DNA of 64,000 bases, taken from the NCBI RefSeq assembly GCF_023734135.1, contig NZ_AP025730.1, forward strand, positions 2,914,001 to 2,978,000, in the 5' to 3' direction. This document shows, piece by piece, positions 62,122 to 64,000 of the stretch; the first letter of the stretch is position 1, and every line of letters begins with the position of its first letter. The translations under genes and the position numbers were made by a program. Source of the DNA: Sphaerotilus microaerophilus. Lineage in GTDB: Bacteria > Pseudomonadota > Gammaproteobacteria > Burkholderiales > Burkholderiaceae_C. The notes below the pieces were generated by a model. The model was not told where the DNA came from and did no database searches. It worked only from the letters and a program-made list of their open reading frames with translations.

Positions 62122-63612
62122 TTACTTCAGAATATCCCCGAGGCAGAGGTACTTCAGCTCGATGTAGTCGTCGATGCCGTGGTGCGAGCCCTCGCGACCC
62201 AGACCGGACTGCTTGACGCCACCGAACGGCACCTCGGCCACCGAGATCAGGCCGGTGTTGATGCCCACCATGCCGTACTCCAGCGCCTCGCCGACGCGGA
62301 AGATGCGGCCGATGTCGCGGCTGAAGAAGTAGCTCGCCAGGCCGAACTCGGTGGCGTTGGCCATCTCGATCACCTCGGCCTCGGTCTTGAAGCGGAACAC
62401 CGGCGCCACCGGGCCGAAGGTTTCCTCGCGGGCGCAGAGCATCTCGGAGGTGACGTTGGCCAGCACGGTGGGGGTGTAGAAGCGCTCGCCCAGCGGGCCG
62501 GCCAGGCGCGAGCCGCCGACCACCACCGTGGCGCCCTTGCTCACCGCGTCGGCCACGTGCGACTCGACCTTGGCCAGCGCCTGCTCGTCGATCAGCGGGC
62601 CCTGGGTCACGCCGGCCTCGAAGCCGTTGCCCACCTTGATCGCCCCGGCCTTGGCGGCCAGCTTCTCGACGAACTGGTCGTAGACCGCGTCCTGCACGTA
62701 CAGGCGGTTGGCGCAGACGCAGGTCTGGCCGGCGTTGCGGTACTTGCTGACCATCGCGCCCTCGACGGCGCTGTCGATGTCGGCGTCGTCGAAGACGATG
62801 AAGGGCGCGTTGCCGCCCAGCTCCAGGCCGAGCTTCTTGATCGTCGGCGCGCACTGCTTCATCAGGATGCGGCCGACTTCGGTGCTGCCGGTGAAGCTGA
62901 GGTGGCGCACCACGTCGGACTCACACAGCACCTTGCCGATGGCGATCGAGCTGTCGGCGTCGCCGGTGAGGATGTTCAACACGCCCGGGGGCATGCCGGC
63001 GCGCTGTGCCAGCTCGGCGCAGGCCAGGGCCGACAGCGGCGTCTGCTCGGCCGGCTTGATCACCACCGGGCAGCCGGCGGCCAGCGCCGGAGCGACCTTG
63101 CGGGTGATCATCGCGATCGGGAAGTTCCAGGGCGTGATGGCCGCGCACACACCGATCGGCTGCTTGAGCACCAGGAAGCGCTTGTTGCCGTCGGTGGTCG
63201 GGATGGTCTCGCCGTAGACGCGCTTGGCCTCCTCGGCAAACCACTCGACGAAGCTGGCGCCGTAGACCACCTCGCCCTTGGCTTCCGGCAGCGGCTTGCC
63301 CTGCTCGGCCGTCATGATGCGGCCCAGGTCTTCGGCGTGCTGGACCAGCAGCGCATTCCACTTCTGCAGGATCGCAGCGCGCTCCTTGGCGGTCTTGGCG
63401 CGCCAGGCCGGCCAGGCGGCGTTGGCGGCGGCAATCGCGGCCTCGGTCTCGGTCGCGCCCAGGCGGGCCACGTCGGCCAGCTTCAGCCCGGTGGCCGGGT
63501 CGGTGACGTCGAAGCGACTGCTGCCGGCGACCCACTCGCCGTTGATCAGCGCGTCGGTCTTGAGCAGGCTGGGGTCGGCGAGCAGGGCCAGCGGCGAGGT
63601 TGGCAGGTTCAT
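62122..63612 (-). CDS. gabD: NAD(P)-dependent succinate-semialdehyde dehydrogenase, GabD type
   Basis: Aldehyde dehydrogenase of 496 residues. ITPWNFPIAMITRKVAPALAAGCPVVIKPAEQTPLSA is the cofactor region, the catalytic glutamate lies in LGLELGGNAPFIVFDDADID and the cysteine in YRNAGQTCVCANRLYVQD. It closely resembles GabD; glutarate semialdehyde is an alternative substrate. The next gene upstream is an agmatinase/guanidinobutyrase family member, which could supply 4-aminobutyrate and so succinate semialdehyde. Confidence 0.92.
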   Translation of the reverse strand: MNLPTSPLALLADPSLLKTDALINGEWVAGSSRFDVTDPATGLKLADVARLGATETEAAIAAANAAWPAWRAKTAKERAAILQKWNALLVQHAEDLGRIMTAEQGKPLPEAKGEVVYGASFVEWFAEEAKRVYGETIPTTDGNKRFLVLKQPIGVCAAITPWNFPIAMITRKVAPALAAGCPVVIKPAEQTPLSALACAELAQRAGMPPGVLNILTGDADSSIAIGKVLCESDVVRHLSFTGSTEVGRILMKQCAPTIKKLGLELGGNAPFIVFDDADIDSAVEGAMVSKYRNAGQTCVCANRLYVQDAVYDQFVEKLAAKAGAIKVGNGFEAGVTQGPLIDEQALAKVESHVADAVSKGATVVVGGSRLAGPLGERFYTPTVLANVTSEMLCAREETFGPVAPVFRFKTEAEVIEMANATEFGLASYFFSRDIGRIFRVGEALEYGMVGINTGLISVAEVPFGGVKQSGLGREGSHHGIDDYIELKYLCLGDILK

Positions 63613-63673
63613 GGTGGCGTCTCCTGAGAGGGATGAAGGCTAGGGAAGGCGTGTCGGCCAGGTTCGCTGTGCC

Positions 63674-64000
63674 TCAGCGCAGCGGCACCCCGGGCAGCAC
63701 GCAGAGCATTTCGTACAGCAGGTTGGCACCCAGCAGCGCGGTGTTGCCGGTGGGATCGTAAGGCGGTGAGACTTCCACCAAGTCGCCGCCCACCAGATTG
63801 AGCCCACGGCAGCCGCGGATGATCTCCAGCGCCTGCGGCACGGTCAGCCCGCCGATCTCCGGCGTGCCGGTGCCGCCGGCGTAGGCGGGGTCGATGCCAT
63901 CGATGTCGAAGCTGAGGTAGCAGGGCGTCTCGGGCCCGATGGCCTGGCGGATCTGCGCCATCAGCGGGGCCAGCGAGGTCCACCAGACCTCGTGTGCGGG
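63674..64000 (-). CDS. Agmatinase/guanidinobutyrase family ureohydrolase, 5' end outside window
   Basis: The C-terminal 108 residues of a manganese ureohydrolase. The metal-binding motif SFDIDGIDPAYAGGTGTPE is present, followed by GGLTVPQALEIIRGCRGLNLVGGDLVEVSPPYDPTGNTALLGANLLYEMLC. The frame continues out of the window (HEVWWTSLAPL precedes an internal Met). Next to gabD, guanidinobutyrase making 4-aminobutyrate is more likely than agmatinase; the end of the protein alone cannot settle this. Confidence 0.88.
   Translation of the reverse strand, partial: PAHEVWWTSLAPLMAQIRQAIGPETPCYLSFDIDGIDPAYAGGTGTPEIGGLTVPQALEIIRGCRGLNLVGGDLVEVSPPYDPTGNTALLGANLLYEMLCVLPGVPLR

Overview
The window is GC-rich DNA, tightly packed with genes on both strands. 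The gene families point to a betaproteobacterium of the order Burkholderiales, probably near Rubrivivax, Leptothrix or Sphaerotilus; this placement is inferred from gene content and from the style of the intergenic repeats, not from a marker gene. I saw no rRNA, tRNA or CRISPR array.

Layout. 1-5.4 kb: a dipeptide-type ABC importer (binding protein, two permeases, two ATPases). 5.9-11.4 kb: a TonB-dependent receptor followed by exbB, two exbD genes and tonB. 11.4-16.1 kb, minus strand: an SPL/PA0069-like radical SAM protein preceded by a near-perfect LexA box, an ABC-F ATPase and a lytic transglycosylase. 16.1-25.9 kb: enoyl-CoA hydratase-like protein, ETF-ubiquinone oxidoreductase, a PAS-GGDEF-EAL protein, then SDR, YceH, thioesterase, RmuC and MFS genes. 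25.9-32.8 kb: mnmC, then a two-subunit molybdoenzyme of the pyrogallol transhydroxylase/resorcinol hydroxylase type, divergent from a VOC-family protein across a perfect palindrome. 33.4-38.2 kb: a very large lipoprotein, a ParB-like protein and an MsrA-MsrB fusion. 38.3-44.0 kb: a lactate module (permease, D-lactate dehydrogenase, divergent LldR with palindromic operators). 44.0-52.1 kb: a Bcr/CflA MFS gene, then an arsenic operon (arsR, GAPDH, arsJ, acr3, permease, thioredoxin-like, permease). 52.2-56.9 kb: small metabolic genes, riboflavin synthase and a NarL-type two-component system. 57.1-62.1 kb: a complete pqqABCDE set split between pqqB and pqqC by an IS110-family element. 62.1-64.0 kb: a semialdehyde dehydrogenase and the end of an agmatinase/guanidinobutyrase gene.

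How the parts fit. The physiology suggested is aerobic or facultative heterotrophy with peptide and lactate uptake, possible phenolic-ring hydroxylation, PQQ-dependent periplasmic dehydrogenases (their apoenzymes are not in the window), and arsenate resistance by the GAPDH/ArsJ route. The most interesting sequence-level signals are the LexA box before the radical SAM gene, a dispersed intergenic repeat with compensatory stem changes that carries and could mask the ribosome-binding site of the next gene (dppD and pqqC), and the molybdoenzyme, whose large subunit has an extra SCP2-like N-terminal domain and whose small subunit appears to have lost the ligands of one iron-sulfur cluster. Several decayed gene pieces (a collapsed GGDEF domain, a prolyl iminopeptidase N-terminus) show recent rearrangement.
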